Below, one piece after another: positions 47,832 through 60,626 of a stretch of 64,000 nt of DNA. The DNA comes from Beroe forskalii (taxonomy: Eukaryota > Ctenophora > Nuda > Beroida > Beroidae). The stretch is taken from NCBI GenBank assembly GCA_011033025.1, contig WFMF01000228.1:1-64000 (forward strand), read 5' to 3'. A program made the position numbers and the translations under genes. The notes under the pieces are model-generated. The model had not been told where the DNA came from and did not search any database. It saw only the letters and a list, made by a program, of their open reading frames with translations. The first letter of the stretch is position 1. Each line of letters opens with the position of its first letter.

Positions 47832-48266
47832 ATGGGCCATTATAAAAGACCGTGTTTGATATGTGGAAATAGCTTAATTCAGTACCTCGTAACAAATCTT
47901 ACATACAAAGCCTGTATTTGCCTACTTGTAACACAATCTGATAAATGGGAAGGCAAGGCAACTTCAGTAATTTTAGATATGATACTACTTAGCAGTACCC
48001 GCCCTTTATTTTATAGCTTGTATTTTAAAGTTTGGTATTTTATGGTTTATTGCTTTGATAGCAGATGTCTTGCTAGTTCGCTATTGTATTTAGGTGAATC
48101 TTTAGAAAGGGCAGGAATAGGGGCCATGATACGTGCCTACCCATGCTATTTGTGTAGTAATACGGTGAGTAATAATGTCGAGCTCCGAAGGGGCGAGCCA
48201 TTATTAGGGACCGTACGCGTATCACGTAGTAATACTGCAACCACTATTTATAGTATTACTACGTAA
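47832..48266 (+). CDS. Hypothetical protein, 144 aa (doubtful)
   Basis: Open frame from the ATG of MGHYKRPCLICGN to TAA, in AT-rich surroundings. It has two CxxC pairs (CLIC, CYLC) far apart and a hydrophobic middle. No family recognised, no splice or promoter evidence. A 435-base frame can arise by chance here. Confidence 0.2.
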   Translation: MGHYKRPCLICGNSLIQYLVTNLTYKACICLLVTQSDKWEGKATSVILDMILLSSTRPLFYSLYFKVWYFMVYCFDSRCLASSLLYLGESLERAGIGAMIRAYPCYLCSNTVSNNVELRRGEPLLGTVRVSRSNTATTIYSITT

Positions 48267-50230
48267 TATGCGTATAAGGGACGAACGTGATATTATGTTC
48301 TCAAATTTTTTCTTTCTATAGGTGCGTAGCTGGAGTCTGGACGTCCTGATCACGTCTAGCAACAATTATCCAAAAAATAACTTGCGTTCAGCATACGGGT
48401 TCATATTTTAGTTTTCGTTCGAAAACCAATCGTTTTTAGCAGTTTCACGTCAAAACTTATCCAAATATGTGCGTCATAAGGATGACATTTTAACATAACT
48501 TATTCATTTATGTGCATATTTATGAGGATCACGAAAATGTTATATTACCAAAAAGTTTAAATTCAGAAACTTTCGAATTTCGTAATAATATGATCGCCCG
48601 GGCCAGGCGATTTTATTTGATATCTAAGTTCAATCATATTATCATGTTGTTATTGCTTTACTCGATATCATGAATCTTAAAATGCGAATCAGATTGCCCA
48701 AATCAAATCAGATTCAAGTTTTATAAACGATCGTGTCGGAGAATTGCACCATTTCGAAAATTGTGCGTTGATCATTGGCTCCCTTTTTGCTTCGAATGAA
48801 ATATCATTTATATGGTAAAATCTCATTAAAAGAGTTTTATAATGCTTTTGTGATTCTTTTGACAGGAAGACGCTTTTTGAAGTTTTAATGCAGAGAATGC
48901 ATGTCATTTAATTTCAGTAATAAAGTGATATCTATTATTGGGCATCATCATTTTACCACCCCAAAATATGATTATTTCCCTATCCCTTATTTTGTTACTC
49001 TCATCCACCAACAGTCCGTGTCTGGCTGCTTTTGACCAGGAATTTGTGGTCTGAATGGGTTTGTGGTCGCAGCTAAAAAATATATGGGGCTTGGAATCAC
49101 CCTTTCGTGGGACAAAAATATAAAATGTTGCCTTTTCAGAAAATTTCAAAAGGAATATTGAATTTCACCTGCTATTTTCGCTGTCTTTCTGATCCATGGG
49201 ATCTGATTTGTTGAACTGCCCTCGATGTCCTGATCTCTTATCTTTTGTAGATTAGTCGTATTTACCAGTCGCGTATCAACGATCTGAAATAGAAAGGTGT
49301 CAGATGGGAATAAAATTATTATGCAGCTTCAAGAGGTCAATAGGTACAATTCTACATTTACACGTTAATTAGTTAATCCATGTCGCTTAATGTGTGTTTT
49401 ATTTTTATAACTGCGCAGTGCACGATGCGCGCGCCAATTGCGTTGTTGAACGTGCTTAAAGTCTATTTTTTTGTCCATGGACTTTCCAAACTTTAGCTTA
49501 AGGCACTGGAATGAAAGCAGAGTCTTACTGTCGTTCATGATCTTTTAGCTGTCTGCTTCAATTGACAATCGATTTTAACTGTTATCAAACATAATATCAT
49601 AGCCGATTATTTGGTTTTTAGTTCCGTGCCAGATCACTGAAACAGGCATACATATATTATATGACATCCACACTATTAAGATTGAATCCAACGTAGGTAC
49701 ATTTAAGATTTATATATATTTTTGCCTTTTATGCCTTAATTACCCCCATCCCATCCCATAGCTGCAACACATATAACATTATATAGCTACTATAGAGTAA
49801 GCAAAAGTTCACTCAATTCTTTTCAAGCTTTCATACTTTCATAGTTTCAAGTGTACGGGTCTACAACATCACGCATTTTCAACTATTATTATACCCTATT
49901 ATATTACATGGTGCGAGGGAGGGAGAAATCTTTCTTTATTTTATTTGAGTCCCCCTTCATGACCTTCATAGCAAAGATATTTTCATTTATATTTTGACCA
50001 TTTGGGCCTTGGGTTGAGCTAAAGCTTACAAAAAAGAGAAGGGGAAGGAGGGAGTTATAATGAAGATAGAAGTAACTTGATGAGGGAGGAGCTTACATAT
50101 GAGAGGTAACCGCTGATGATTTACAGTTTCTCCCCTCTTCTTTGAAATAGAAAATCGATTTTATGCAGTATTTTTATCTTCAAACCACGTTGGGTTTTTC
50201 GTATATCCGTATTCCCGCCCTGGCCAGGGC

Positions 50231-51575
50231 GGTAACCCCCTGCATATCAGAAAAATAAAAAGAAATAGAGAGTCAGGACCTATCTAGAACGATTCGTCGT
50301 AAAATTTTAGGTCTAGAACAACCGTTCTTATAGATACGCGTATACTTAAATCGCACGCTACAGGGCCAGGGCTATATATGAGAGAATTCAGTGTCACAGG
50401 AGTTTATATAATAAGATAATTTGTGACCCAATTTAAATCGATGAGATCTCAAGTTCTACAAATGGTAGAGACATGATCGAGGTCACGTTTTGTAGATCTA
50501 AGATGGGAAAATGTAATAGGCTATAAGAGAAGTTCTGGTGACGTCATTATGACGTCATTATGACGTCATCAACTTAGCGAAATTTTACTGCTTTTTTAGC
50601 GAAAATAGGTCGTTTTCGAGCGCATTTTTCACCAAGAAGGAGTAGAGATAGCTCAAAAATTTTGAAAAATCGTTAGTTGGAAATTTAAAGAGCTTTCAGA
50701 AAATTATGCGGATCATTGGGCTATCTCGATTTTTCATCGAGATATACGCGATTTTCTAAGGTGCGGTAAACAATCAATGTCGAAAATTTCGGGCAAAACT
50801 TAAACGAGTGCGATGTCAAGAACTGCGACTTATCTTGAGATGAGACCGGTCAAATTATGTTGTACTAAGGCGGAATTGTCTTATATGCTATATGGGAAGT
50901 TGGTTTGAGCCTATTTGGGTGCTGTGATGACGTCATCAAAATCGCGTAAAACCACTTAAATAGCGTATTTTGCGATAAAACGCTATTTTGCGCTACTTTG
51001 AACATCTCTAACTCAAAGAGTTTTCATCAGAATATGTTTTACTTCGATATTTTGCTTTTAGACGTCGAGATTTAGCTATAAAACGAGTTTCAAGGTGATC
51101 GGTCGAAATATGTCGTCATGCGAAGCCTCTAAAAATTGAGCCGCAAAATGGTTGAAATTACGTTAATGATGAAAAATTGTACTTTAGCCTTATTCTGTGA
51201 TCGGATGACGAACTAATAATGGTTTCCTCATGTCTCTCAGTGACTAAATGTGGAAATATACGATGAAATAGTGAATCACGTGAGTTCACGTGGACGTTTT
51301 GTAGAAATTAGGGATTTCAAGAAAATGATATTTACATGCAATTTTCGACTTGATTACGTTGAAATGAGTTCAAATACGACTAATGCACGTGAAATTAGAT
51401 CTGGGTGCTACATTTCAGCACGTGAGTTCACGTGGACGATTTGTAGAAATTAGTAAATTGGTCGGTTCTAGTAATTCCAAGTTTGAATAACGTTGTTTCG
51501 GAATGCGTGAGGTTTAGTTACGTTGGTTCCAACCGAAAGAAATGGACTGACGTCACCAAATCAGCAGGGGGTTAC
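50231..51575. mobile_element. Possible 1.35-kb element with short inverted ends
   Basis: GGTAACCCCCTGC at 50231-50243 is mirrored by GCAGGGGGTTAC at 51564-51575. Inside there is no gene, but a triple TGACGTCA run and a direct repeat. No target duplication was identified, so the boundaries are tentative. Confidence 0.35.
51275..51452 (+). repeat. Direct repeat CACGTGAGTTCACGTGGACG
   Basis: CACGTGAGTTCACGTGGACG plus (T/A)TTTGTAGAAATTAG occurs at about 51277 and 51419, 142 bases apart. A partial third copy lies near 50479. Each holds two CACGTG sites. Confidence 0.8.
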
Positions 51576-52483
51576 TACGACAACCGTCCCGGTTTTGGAG
51601 AGCCTACACCTTTAGAGATAAGACAATGAATAATTGTTATGTTTTGTAGCCAACTGATAACCAATTACACTTCCTAACGTCCTAAGATGAAGTCTAAGTG
51701 CGTGTTCACTGTTTAATTACTGTGTGATTGTAAATAAACACGTGCAATCGAATATTGTTCGCGCTAGCTAACATCTTAATCAATCAGCTGTTAACTTGTG
51801 CGTTTATTGGTTTATTGGTCGACGTCATGATGAATTCGGGATTATACAATGTCGGGTAAGCTAATATGCCGCCGATATTAACCCTTCACTTTTCTTGGCC
51901 TATACAATTAGTAAACGGTAAATTGAGCGATCCGTCTAGGCCAGTATCACTCCAGTATCAGGCTTACCTCACGCCAATATTGCGCCAGTAGCACGCCAGT
52001 AGCGCAGCGCGCCAAAAGCACGCCAGTATCAGGCCTACCTCACGTAGTTCGAAGTGGATAATTGTTGACATCAATTGGTGGTTAATCGTTGGCTGACTAA
52101 GTTAATTGATGATTTAAGGGATACCTTCCAATCTTAGTTCAACGTACAGGAGCCTAATAATATACCGCAGAGCTTGTCAGAAAAATAAGAGAAGTCACAA
52201 ATTTTAAATTTCCGTACGGCGTACAGCAAACTAAACGAAACTTTTCCCATAAAAGGGTATTTTGTGATGTCAGATAGATCCTATATATAATGTCGGTGGT
52301 CGACCATTAGTTTAATTGTCGGCATAAATGTAGAGATTATATGCGCGCGCGCAAAAACAACTAAGCGATTGAGATGACGACATCATCATAAATTACCGTG
52401 GTAAGTTACTGAAATGTTAAACCATACAATTCTTATGGCATTATCTCATTAGATTAAAGAGCATAATATGATTCTAGGACCCG

Positions 52484-52990
52484 TTCTAGACAGGGAATTT
52501 TGAGGAGCTATTGCTCGAGCAATTGCTCGAGCAAGCCTGTCTAGAATGGGTTTGCTTGCCCGAGCTATTGCTCGAGCAATAGCTCGGGTAATAGTTGGAG
52601 GTATTACCCGAGCAATTGCTCGAGCAATAGCTCGGGCAATCATTCCTGTCTAGAAAGCACTCTTACCCGGGCAATAGCTCTCACTGATACACGTGACCCT
52701 GTCACGTGGGTCGAATCATGACACAACGTGAAATAGGAAGCTGATTCATAGCTGATGGCAGTGACGCTATACCTGTTTTGTTATTGTAACATTATACCTT
52801 CCTTATGCACGTGATATTAGAGATGCGCTGACAGGAGCAGCTCGAGCAACCCTGTCTAGAAAGATTTTCGAATCCAATGATTGCTCGGGTAAGCGTGGAG
52901 GGTCATCCTGTCTAGAAAGTAACGCTTGCCCGAACAATTGTTCGAGCAATAGCTCCTTGAAGCTCCTGTCTAGAACAGGTCTAGAAGTGA
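52484..52990. repeat. Nested palindromes of TTGCTCGAGCAA and CTGTCTAGAA
   Basis: Many forms of GAGCAATTGCTCGAGCAA and CCCGAGCTATTGCTCG, separated by at least six CCTGTCTAGAA or TTCTAGACAGG boundaries (52484, 52537, 52648, 52851, 52908, 52966). It looks like repeated nested insertion, or duplication, of a foldback unit ending in TCTAGACAGG. Confidence 0.8.
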
Positions 52991-53329
52991 TAGCTCGAAT
53001 TATTGTTAACAAGGTTAATTAGGATCATAATTCTGTAGTTTGGATTTCTATTGTTGGTATGTCTGGTCTTCTATTGGTCTGATAATCGCACACCGGTGGC
53101 AGGTCTTCGCAATATGGCGCGTGATCTGACCTGATAAATCCGCCAAATTCGTGATAAATTGCACTTCAAGGAACTTTAAGTGACATCATTCGCCTTATAG
53201 TTGGTAGTTAGCCATATTGCAGACCAATTTGGGCAGCTTTTGGCAGATTTTGGCAGTGTGTTAATCTTAACCCGCATTCGAGCTCTATAGACCGATAGTT
53301 ACTGTCTACGGTAGCAGCTTACGCACAGG

Positions 53330-53400
53330 ATCATTTGACAATGACCAATCAGCGCCCGAATTGACCGTCAATTCGGACGCTGATTGATCAATGGCATATA
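53330..53400. repeat. CCAAT foldback repeat, short copy
   Basis: GACCAATCAGCGCCCGAATT faces AATTCGGACGCTGATTGATC. Same family as 44715-44860. Confidence 0.8.
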
Positions 53401-54959
53401 ATTGTGGCATTGTTGCCAAAAGCTGACATTAAATAGGAGAAACCCATCACCTTTGACAAATGTTGCGTTGAATTTCTTGCATTTATTGCTCTGCTTTTCT
53501 TTATTGCATTTCATTGGTCGAAATTCTCCCTTAAACTTGACAATACTATTTTATACAATCAAAATTGGGGATGCGAGGGCGATAGGATTCGGGTTTTATA
53601 GGGCGAGCAGTGCTCAAATCGTTTCCGGGCTGCCTACCGCTGACTTTGGTGTCATTTCTATTTCTTTCTTGTATTCCATTCTTTCAGCATTTCTGTCTGT
53701 TATTCCGTTCTAGTATTTCTGATACACAGGGTAAGGTTACCCACACAAGACACATTCCCCTGTCCGAGTTAAAATGTCACAAAACAAACAAGTTACGACG
53801 CCATATGACGTCACTATCACACCTCAAAGTAGCGTGTTGATGCCGTGTAACCGCCTACCCGGGCGTGTTGTACTCCCTCGTTCTCGGGTTGATGACGGAA
53901 TACACAACATATGTATCGTACTATCGTTCTCGGTTCGTATCGGATTACGTTCGCCCTCGAATGTGTGTGTGTGTGAGTTACATGACTCCTTCGTAGCCCA
54001 CGTGACATATGTCCTAGGAGTCAGGTGACTGATATCGAGGCTTCCTATTGGCTCGTATCTGTCACATGGAGGGTTATTTTTTGGAATGATTGGTCGAAGG
54101 ACACACACACTCTCCAAGGTGCTCCTTTATAAAATATATATTTGCGAGTGTAGCTGGCATAATTTAATCTTTCCGCCGATTGGGTCCGTTATATATAAGT
54201 TGCTGTGTTCTAATATGTGTGTTTGTGGTGTTGTGTTGTCCTCCGCCTATTCTTGCCTTGTTCAGCCCTGACAGAGAATGCGCGTACAATATAAACGTCG
54301 TCAACTCACCATTGTAAACCTTGATAATGACGTAATATATTTTGTATATACTGAGCTGTTTCATATATATCCCGCTCCAAATAAGGATTTATATGAATCA
54401 GTCATCGGCTCAGGGAGCCCTGCCATGAATTTGTAGTACTTGGAGATTGAACTATAATTTTTCTATGGCTTTAGGCCATCTTTTAACATCTTGTGTCAGT
54501 TTTATATATTTTGCTATATAATAAATGCTGTATTTCGGTAAGAAAGTAACAACTCCGTGTAGCAACATTTGTAGCAACTATATATCCGGTCACTCTCAGC
54601 TTTTGTAGGCCTTGCAGTTACGCCTATACAGCTCCGAATTGTATTCCTATATTATACGCTTACTGCTAAACACTCTTTCCGGGCCTTTTAGAGCCGTGTA
54701 ACGCCCTCGCACTGCTCAAGCGTTGCGTGCGCGGCTCTCAAAGTCAGAAGGTATTATTTATTTGGGATGTTATATTCATCAATCAAATGTCGGTTAGTTA
54801 GTGAAAAGTAGGAGAGAAGATCATGCTACAATTAAAAGGTATTACCATTTAGATTGTCATAATGGTGAATTGATTGATCATGCTATTTATTTGTCAGTTG
54901 TTTAGTTTAATGTGCACCTTTGTACGGTCTCAAAACCCAAAAGCTCGACGTAATTGCAA

Positions 54960-55092
54960 TTGCAGCGCCTGAAAATCTTTGATAGGGTTACACCCACCCA
55001 TTGATATAATTTTACGGCGCCTATTTGACTAGATAGAGAAAGATATTTGGTAGGGTCACTGCACGCACCCTTTGATGTAATTTTACGAAACA
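54960..55092. repeat. Two-copy direct repeat
   Basis: TAGGGTTACACCCACCCATTG.. and TAGGGTCACTGCACGCACCC.., each ending GAT(A/G)TAATTTTACG, start near 54981 and 55050. Confidence 0.6.
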
Positions 55093-57040
55093 CCTAACTT
55101 TCGCCATATTTATATTTAAGTAATTCAGTCAAAAGTCATTCACATTTTTACTCACTACGTTTGTTCCCTTCGTTTTATTCCCCTTACGCCCTACAATGAT
55201 ATATGATAGCGGTACACAGCACTGCAGCTGTACTGTGGTTTTTAGATTGAAATAAAAATGTAGAAATCGAAAAGTTGGATCTGGTAGATTTACATTATTA
55301 ATTGAAATCTATTAAATCAAACTTTCTAATTCCTATGGATGACTCCTTATCATTTTCGATGTCCACAGTCCAATATTAATCAAAAAGCGAAGTTGGAACA
55401 TCATATCATATTCAGGAACGTAATCATTGGACCAGAACTTCGTCATTTTAATTATATTCCCATATATTTGATATTTTACCTGCAATTCCCGCAGTTTATA
55501 TCGATGCTATTTAATGTTGTTTGTTGTTGTTATTTGTAATAATTAGACATGTGAAACGATGCCCAATTTTCTTATTTTTCTTCTGAAAATTATTTTCTTC
55601 TCTTTTTCTGTTTGTTGATGCTCAATGCTCCTTTAATAAGCCTCTGGCTCAGTTCATCTTTTTTACGAATCGCCGCATTATTGATGGTTGCTATTGAAAC
55701 ATAAGATGAGGACTTATGACATATTGGGGCAAGTGTTCCAAATATAACAAATATTCCCTCTGAGCGCATATTATGTAGAAAATGTAACGCCGACACCCAG
55801 CATACCAAACAATAGCAGGCTGGTCGGGATCCAGCCACAATCCTGTTATGGGTGTTCCCACGCAGGGAAACTTATCATAAGTCAGCAACTCACTATTCTA
55901 AGCAGTGATAATGACGTTGCTCCCTACAGTTTATATCACGGAGACTGACCAGTGCCCCTTTTTATCAGAAAAGGGTGTGCCGTCTGATCTATGACGTGTT
56001 CAGAGCTCACTGCATCATTTATTGCATGTGGTTGTGTGCAACTAACGTTATGCTCACTTAGGTTCTCTGAAGTCAATTTGTTTCTCAACAGAGCTAATAA
56101 TTTGAGTTATCATACTCAAGTCAAAAAAGTGACGTAAGTTAAAACTGCAAATTAGCGATTATAGCTTTAGCATTAAATCAGTTTTGCCTAAAGTTCCGTT
56201 TCAGAATGGACCCCCTGAGAACATATTGAGGACCCCCCCCCCCCCCTTGCGTACAGCGTACGAAACATGACCAACTCGATGAATTATAAAACCCTGAGAG
56301 TGAAGTGATCATTTGGCTTGGATTGGTTAAATCGCAAGGACCGCTTCAACTGAAACCACTTGGAATTGTCAAACCGTTTCATGGAACGGTTAAACTGCTA
56401 ACCTTTCACGCCAGTATTTAGTGCGGTATGAGGAAGTTGAATATATTGAGCTGACCATGTTTTAAAACCCAGCATTATAAATCTTGTTTAATCCTCTCTC
56501 CCATTACATTTTCAGTGGTGTGTACGTGCGTACATTTTAAAGAGGTTCGATCGAGTGAACCCATGCCTTATATAATGAGTCTAGAGAATTCTTGCTCTAC
56601 ATTTTACGGGGAATATTATTATATTATGACCTTTTTCCGTTTTAAGAATCTGTGGTCACGTAATGTCAATAGTTTGGTTTACATGTTAAGCTACTTAACA
56701 TATATAAATTGCTTCATTCAACGCTGTTTTATTGAAATTTTCGATTTTTTGATTATTTTAGAGCCTATGAGTGGCAGGATAAACTCATAAATTTGTGTTT
56801 TAGAGATCAACGATTTTTCCAACCCTTTTTTCAATAGATATACTCAGAAATGAGCCCAGAGAGTTTAATTCACCTTTCACGATAATTTGTTTTTTTGCAA
56901 TATGTAGCAGCAGGACTAAGTAAGTTTGAAGTGTTAATTAGCTGTAAGAGACACTTCTACAAATCCTACTTTCCGGATGTAAACACATTACGATATATCC
57001 CGATTTATCTGAAAAAAACAATGAACAGATTGAACTGCGG

Positions 57041-57340
57041 TTTCAGAGAGAAGTGGTGTCAGAGTGAAGAGGTGTCAGTGAGACCAGTGTCAGAGAAAAG
57101 TGGTGTCAGGGTGAAGTGGTGTCAGGATGAAGTGGTTACAGAGTGAAGTGGTGTCAGATTGAAGTGGTGTCAGAGAGAGCAGTGTCAGTGAGAGAAGTGT
57201 CAGAGAGAAGTGGTGTCAGGGCGGAGTGATGTCAGTGAGAAGTGGTGTCAGTGAGACCAGTGTCTGAGGGACCGGTGTCAGAGATGCCGGTGTCAGTGAG
57301 AAGTGGTGTCAGGGTGAAGTGGTGCCGGAGTGGTGTCGGC
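57041..57340. repeat. GTGGTGTCAGAGAGA minisatellite
   Basis: A 14-17 bp unit of GTGGTGTCAGAGTGAA type, about 18 degenerate copies. The fourth array in the window with a GGTGTCA core. Confidence 0.9.
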
Positions 57341-57749
57341 ACCTGTGTAAATGAAAATCCGTGTGCGCATTCACTCACCGACTTCCGGAAAAAAAACATT
57401 TCTTTCGAAATTATCAATAATCAAGAAGAAATTTATGTTTACACACAGTTTCATCTTCAGAACTTCCACGCAACATATTTGCTGTGTAATAACTCTATAG
57501 AAACGTAACTCGTACATACATTGAATATAACGAACTTCTTTCCCTTCTTTCCGTTGAATTTTAGGCCTTGGACAAATCAAAGACAACGGAAAATGACGTC
57601 ATTATGACAGCTTAACGTGTGCAACTGTTGACGGCAATGAACTCTACCTCCCACCCCGTATAAACGCCGTGTTAGATAATCTGTAAAGCTGCATGACAGG
57701 TGCCACAGTGCTGTCGACACTAGGGGAGCCGCGCGCGCGACAATAGACC

Positions 57750-57800
57750 ATGCCAGCGTCATCAATTCACCATTCTAACGCGTGATGATGACGTCATAAT
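57750..57800. repeat. TGACGTCA interrupted palindrome (dispersed family)
   Basis: GCGTCATCAATTCACCATT, spacer, TGATGATGACGTCATAAT. A second member follows at 57935-57995 in the other orientation. Confidence 0.7.
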
Positions 57801-59007
57801 TTCATCCGCCATTCATTTCGCCGGGGCTTTGGAGATATATAATACATATATAACATTTTACATTCTCCAGTGACAACGTCAGGTTAGGAACTACACATAT
57901 ATATTAACATGCCAACACGAGATACATAGGCGTGTAGAAATGACGCCATTATCATAGCGCAATGTAGTAAGTTGATGACGCAGAATCGCCTATTTTTCGC
58001 ACGCGGGCTTTACATATATAGCATGTTTTAGTAGTAATATAAAACACGTCGAATCATATGTAGCGGATGTTTTCTCTTATATATATACGTTGGCGTTGTT
58101 TTTTGCGTTTCACGATGTTTTATTAATAGTTTGTACAAAGCTTTTTCCGAATATATGAGAATTGTGATGCATGTATGTATGTATATATGTTTTCGTGTGA
58201 ATGATCAGTGCTTTGCTTGCAAGTTACACTCATCATTTTTTTCAAGAAAATTATTGAAACTGTAGGCTAAAATTTTCTTATTTTTCTGTGATTTTGAGCC
58301 AAGAAGTTTCTTAGTCAGTTTATTCATTCTTCTGCAATCCTAATTATTTCAAGCTTTGCAGCTTAATTCTGCTAGGTGTGATATAAGGGCAAATGAATCA
58401 ATGAAGTTTCCAAAATCCTAGCATAGGTTAGAAGGTTAGGAGGATAGGTTAGTTCAACCTTCGATTTAAGATACAAAATTATACGGTCTGTTAGTTGTGA
58501 TATAACGACGTTATCTCATATACGCCATCATTATTGTCATTATTTTTATCGATTTTAATGTGCCACTTGTAGACTTTTATCCTTCTAGTATCGATTTGCA
58601 TTGATCAAATTTGCCATAAAAATGTTCGAAGTTTCCGGCGCATTTTAACATTTTGCCACCATGAAAATTAGCGCAGGAATCTGAGCAGCAAATTTATTCC
58701 AGCAAAATCTAAAAATCTTCTTTTGCCACAATTGATTTTTTGTCTGTCATAACGTTTTTTGTCCTTTTTAGACACAATTTTGGGCGCCTACGTGCAGTAT
58801 GGATAAAGTTGCACGTGCAGATGAATTACTGCGCACACGTTCATTTCTGTTCAATGCTGTTTTTAATTATGTTGATCTGATTGGAAATTTTTGATGCAGT
58901 AAAAAGTATTATATCCAATTAATTTGAATTTTAGTGTTTTAAGTTTGCGAACGAGGTGCTCAGGTGCTTTGTAGCAGCACCTGTGTATTTGCAGGCCCAG
59001 CGCGCCT

Positions 59008-59066
59008 GCTAGTCTAGTTGTAAAGGTTGACCGTTGAGGAGGCGAGTTTGATTCGCAGAGCAGTAT
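59008..59066 (+). repeat. tRNA-like segment
   Basis: CCTGCTAGTCTAGTTGTAAAG (box A-like), GAGTTTGATTCGC (box B-like) and a 3' AGAGCAG that can pair with the 5' CTGCT. The anticodon arm is poor. Probably a SINE head or tRNA relic. Confidence 0.35.
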
Positions 59067-59379
59067 ATGCAGGTTTAATATATAAGGTTTAATTACTATT
59101 GTGGTTTGACATCACCAATTCACCATTGTTAATCATTATAATGACACCACCTTCCTGGCGCTAGAGAATTTCTTGAAAAATTTTAGAAACGAGGTCGAGG
59201 GTTAGGTTACTCAAACAAAATCAAAAAATCCAACCAATGAAAAACAAACAATCTCAGATGTAAAGAATTTCGAGCAAGGGCTCATTAATTTGCTCTGAAT
59301 GTTCAGTGCTTCTCAATGATCAGTACTTCAAATTTCTGGCACAATCACATATTATCAGACTATCAGAGTCTGCTCCGAT

Positions 59380-60593
59380 TCAAACACTATCCATTTCTCG
59401 TGCCCCAAGTGTAGCTCCTCGCCCCCTCAGACCCCATCCTCTCAAAGCCTCAATCCCATTCCTGAACCCCTGCAGCACAAACTTCCTAAACCTCTGGTTA
59501 GTCAGAGAGTAGAGGATGGGGTTAGCGAAGGTGTTAATGGGCATGAAGGTGTAGGACAGGACCCTGAGTCCTTGCCCTGGATCCAGGCCCAACAAACCAG
59601 CCAGACTCCGAGCTATGTAGGGTGCCCAGCTGAGGATGAAGGCCCCTGAGAGTAGGAAAGTGAGAGTGATGCCCTTCATGCAATGCCTCTTCTTGCTGGC
59701 TCTCCTGAACGCGATAATGCAGATCAGCAGGTTGGCAAGGGAGATACCAAGCAGGGGGAGCCCTATCACCAGCACTACCAGGGCTACAATTACAAAGGAT
59801 GCTACATTCTGTGAAGAGTCCGTCAGGAAGGCAGCATGACAGTTCCCGACATAGGAGAAGAAGTGCACCTCTGAGCCGTAGAATCCTATGATAACAGCAG
59901 GAACAGCAACTCCCACAGTCCATATGAACCCGCAGAGGAGGGTTGCAGAACGAGGTCTCAGAGTCCGGGTGGGGGATGAGAAGAGGACGAGGCGATGGAG
60001 GGTTATGCTCAGGGTGAAGAGGGAGTTGGCCGTTCCAGGGGTGTAGACAAGGAAACTCTGCACCCAACACCATCCCTGCCCCAGCACCCAGCTCCTCACG
60101 CAGAAGGTTACCCAGGCCGGGAACACGTAGACCACCTTATGGGAAATATCTATGTTGGACAATACAAATTCTGAATATCGCAGTTTTGGAGGTACGAGAT
60201 AATACGGGGATTTTTTCAAAATTACCCCAGTTGACGTATGATCATGATAGGATGATGCCGTCATATATTGAAGTTTTATTGGGTGCGAAAGTCTGGGTGT
60301 TTTCTCGTAAAATCCCCAAATTTCGTTCGCACTAAATAGGTGATCTCTCATAGTACCTGGTAGAAGGCATCAGCAGCAGCTAGATTCAGGATGAAGGTCA
60401 GTGAGACGGCATCCACTTTGAGAGCTTGGTGGCGGATAGCTCCCCATATAACGGTCAGGTTGCCTCCTAGACCCAGGAAGAGGATGAGAGAAAACCAGAG
60501 GGAGAGGGGAAGAGATTCAGATGGTGCCAAGGTTAAGGTGGAGTTGTTAGGGACCATGCCATCAGAGTCATTGAGGGTGGAATTGGGAACCAT
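59380..60593 (-). CDS. Rhodopsin-like (class A) G-protein-coupled receptor, minus strand
   Basis: Two exons, 60593-60357 and 60135-59380, joined in phase 0 with GT-AG ends; 330 aa. The start is the first ATG of the open frame (MVPNSTLNDSDGMV). The extracellular N-terminus of about 29 residues has NST and NNST glycosylation sites. TM1 has GGNLTVIW, TM2 LNLAAAD, TM3 an extracellular Cys (GWCWVQSF) and LSITLHRLV (DRY replaced by HRL), TM4 a Trp and Pro, extracellular loop 2 a Cys (VGNC) for the usual disulfide, TM5 IGLPLLGI, TM6 FILSWAPY (CWxP form), TM7 NPILYSL. The order and spacing are those of peptide- or chemokine-like class A receptors, but no ligand can be assigned. The intron carries a short repeat also seen at 47220-47330. 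Confidence 0.88.
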
Positions 60594-60626
60594 CAAGGTA
60601 GAGTCTGAGGTCCAGTGGCGAATCAA

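Larger units (their letters stand above)
44878..59379. other. 14.5-kb region without a confident gene
   Basis: Read on both strands; only the hypothetical frame at 47832 and the repeats listed separately stand out. Small extra items: tandem ATTATGATGC(A/G)AA at 45034-45075, an inverted GTAGTAATACT pair at about 48225-48265, triple ATTATGACGTC at 50531-50565, and a C run at 56233-56247. The rest is AT-rich sequence in which I see nothing. Confidence 0.5.

Noticed and set aside
53402-53840. Overlapping 103- and 76-codon plus-strand frames
   Set aside because: Overlapping frames in low-complexity, Phe/Leu/Ser-rich AT sequence, without conserved motifs or splice signals.
55590-55888. Minus-strand frames with Cys-rich stretch
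   Set aside because: I looked for a transposon or zinc-finger pattern and found none; the frames are short and end without splice context.
59008-59066. Functional tRNA gene
   Set aside because: The box A and box B words and a weak acceptor pairing are there, but no proper anticodon stem or seven-base acceptor stem; kept only as a tRNA-like repeat.
59534-60073. Second minus-strand frame of 179 codons
   Set aside because: Overlaps GPCR exon 2 in another frame; the GPCR frame carries all the family motifs.
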